Assembly (NCBI GenBank): GCA_944392655.1
Contig: CALXXL010000003.1
Coordinates: 62,001 to 126,000, forward strand
From: an uncultured Victivallaceae bacterium
GTDB taxonomy: Bacteria > Verrucomicrobiota > Lentisphaeria > Victivallales > Victivallaceae
Direction of reading: 5' to 3'
DNA: 64,000 nt
Positions 63,030 to 64,000 of the stretch are shown here, piece by piece. The translations under genes were made by a program, and so were the position numbers. The notes under the pieces were generated by a model, which saw only the letters and a list, made by a program, of their open reading frames with translations, searched no databases and had not been told where the DNA came from. The stretch's first letter is position 1. The number at the start of each line of letters is the position of its first letter.

Positions 63030-63395
63030 TTGAAAAAATATGAATCAATTTTTATTCTGGACATCCGCAAAGTAGAGGATGAAGGAGTAGCGTTTACCAA
63101 CGAAATCACATCTTATATTGAATCGTTGGGTGGTAAGATGGTATCGGTAGAAGCGATGGGACGTCTTCAGTTCTCGTATGAGATCAAGAAGCGTAAAGCC
63201 GGCATCTATTACGACTATGTATTTGAGCTTGATGAAGCCAAGGTGATTGAGCTGAAGCAGAAATACCGTCTGGATGAGCGTGTATTGCGCAACATGGTAT
63301 TGGTGTACGACCGTCCGGAAAAGATCAGTGGCAAGGTCAAAGATCTTAAGGACATAGCACCGCAGGCGCAGGAAACTGCTGACAAAGCTGAATAA
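63030..63395 (+). CDS. rpsF: 30S ribosomal protein S6
   Basis: 121 residues starting at TTG 63030; CGGAGG lies 8 bp upstream, and MKKYESIFILDI matches the family start, so the rare start codon is real. Central GRLQFSYEIKKRKAGIYY segment conserved. Followed by ssb, as is usual (rpsF-ssb-rpsR). Confidence 0.96.
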   Translation: MKKYESIFILDIRKVEDEGVAFTNEITSYIESLGGKMVSVEAMGRLQFSYEIKKRKAGIYYDYVFELDEAKVIELKQKYRLDERVLRNMVLVYDRPEKISGKVKDLKDIAPQAQETADKAE

Positions 63396-63453
63396 CATTC
63401 ATAATTCGGGCTTAATGTATCAAAGAGAGTAAACGAAAAAGGGGGATGGAGCA

Positions 63454-63978
63454 ATGGCGGCATCATTCAACAAAGTATTGCTTATGGGCAATCTGACCCG
63501 CAATCCCGAGTTGCGCCAGATTCCTGGCGGCTCTTCGGTATGTGAATTTGGTTTAGCGATCAACCGTCGTTACAGTGTAAATGGCAATGACCGTGAAGAG
63601 ACCACATTTGTTGACATAATAGTATGGGGTCGTACGGCGGAAAGCTGCAGTCGTTTTCTCCAGAAGGGTTCTTCTGTATTTGTGGAAGGGCGTCTTCAGT
63701 TGGATCAATGGGAAGATCAGGCAGGAGGCAAGCGCAGTCGTCTTAGAGTGGTAGCAGAGAATGTTCAATTCATTGGTTCCCGCCGTGAAAATGGAGGGAT
63801 GGAAGGGGAATACTCTGGTAACTACCAGCAGAATTCCGGCTATCGTCAGGGTGATGGCTATCAGCAACGTCAGGCTGGCCCGGGCGGATACGTACCACGT
63901 GGGGGTAACAGCAATCCTCCGATACCGGATGAAGCGTTCAATGTTGGGGACGATGTAGAGGACGACATTCCGTTTTAA
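63454..63978 (+). CDS. ssb: Single-stranded DNA-binding protein
   Basis: 174 residues. OB-fold core (~5-110: NKVLLMGNLTRNPELR, VDIIVWGRTAESC, GSSVFVEGRLQ), a Gly/Gln/Asn-rich linker (~115-160) and the acidic C-terminal tip DDVEDDIPF that recruits partner proteins. The next gene should be rpsR, beyond the window. Confidence 0.97.
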   Translation: MAASFNKVLLMGNLTRNPELRQIPGGSSVCEFGLAINRRYSVNGNDREETTFVDIIVWGRTAESCSRFLQKGSSVFVEGRLQLDQWEDQAGGKRSRLRVVAENVQFIGSRRENGGMEGEYSGNYQQNSGYRQGDGYQQRQAGPGGYVPRGGNSNPPIPDEAFNVGDDVEDDIPF

Positions 63979-64000
63979 GCCCGTATCAAGCACTTATAAA

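Overview
The window is a dense bacterial chromosome segment of roughly 50% GC. It most likely comes from the phylum Lentisphaerota (Victivallis/Lentisphaera-like), probably an anaerobic or gut-type glycan degrader. The evidence is a partial pseudopilin with the H-X9-DG signature at the left end (a family hugely expanded in Lentisphaerota and Planctomycetota), many glycan-catabolism genes, and an anaerobe-style oxidative-stress operon (Fur/PerR, superoxide reductase, flavodiiron protein, rubredoxin). The taxonomic call is inference; no rRNA gene is present. There is one tRNA (Arg-CCG). I saw no CRISPR array, insertion sequence, prophage or replication origin.

Layout. 1-1.9 kb: pseudopilin end, then a compact peptide cassette (37-aa precursor-like peptide, HprK-like P-loop kinase, PqqD-like recognition protein), the best candidate for an undescribed system. 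2-6 kb: CopA copper ATPase and a GAF/SpoIIE phosphatase. 6-12.3 kb: carB and a divergent HTH-EIIA regulator around a 30-bp palindrome, a small membrane protein gene, guaB, tRNA-Arg. 12.4-24 kb: sugar catabolism (ADP-ribosylglycohydrolase-like protein, SSS symporter, NagA, ROK kinase; D-mannonate oxidoreductase plus UxuA; thioredoxin; GH36-like alpha-galactosidase). 24-30 kb: YcxB-like pair with AAC(3)-like enzyme, then pdxA, a multi-TM protein and a SurA/PpiC foldase. 30-37.7 kb: rplU, purC, GH20 hexosaminidase embedded among three paralogous small membrane proteins, pnp. 37.9-47.1 kb: purU, lepA-lepB, panE-yggS, cysE, rRNA methylase, TPR protein, stand-alone AICAR formyltransferase. 47.3-51.4 kb: tmk-holB and the oxidative-stress operon. 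51.5-57.9 kb: LysM lipoprotein-phoH-pgpH-ybeY, acpP-fabF. 58-64 kb: acetyl-esterase, small membrane proteins, panD, and prs-rplY-pth-rpsF-ssb preceded by a long structured leader.

Genes work in clear modules. GH20, NagA, the ROK kinase and the symporter fit capture and use of amino sugars; SDR and UxuA fit glucuronate breakdown; PurC, AICARFT, PurU, GuaB, CarB and Prs form a scattered nucleotide set. Putative promoters share an unusually uniform form, TTGC-like -35, usually a 16-bp spacer, TATATT-like -10. Many genes overlap by 1-17 bp, and several true starts differ from the longest reading frame (corrected in the coordinates). Annotation is by eye only: no homology search or folding program was run.
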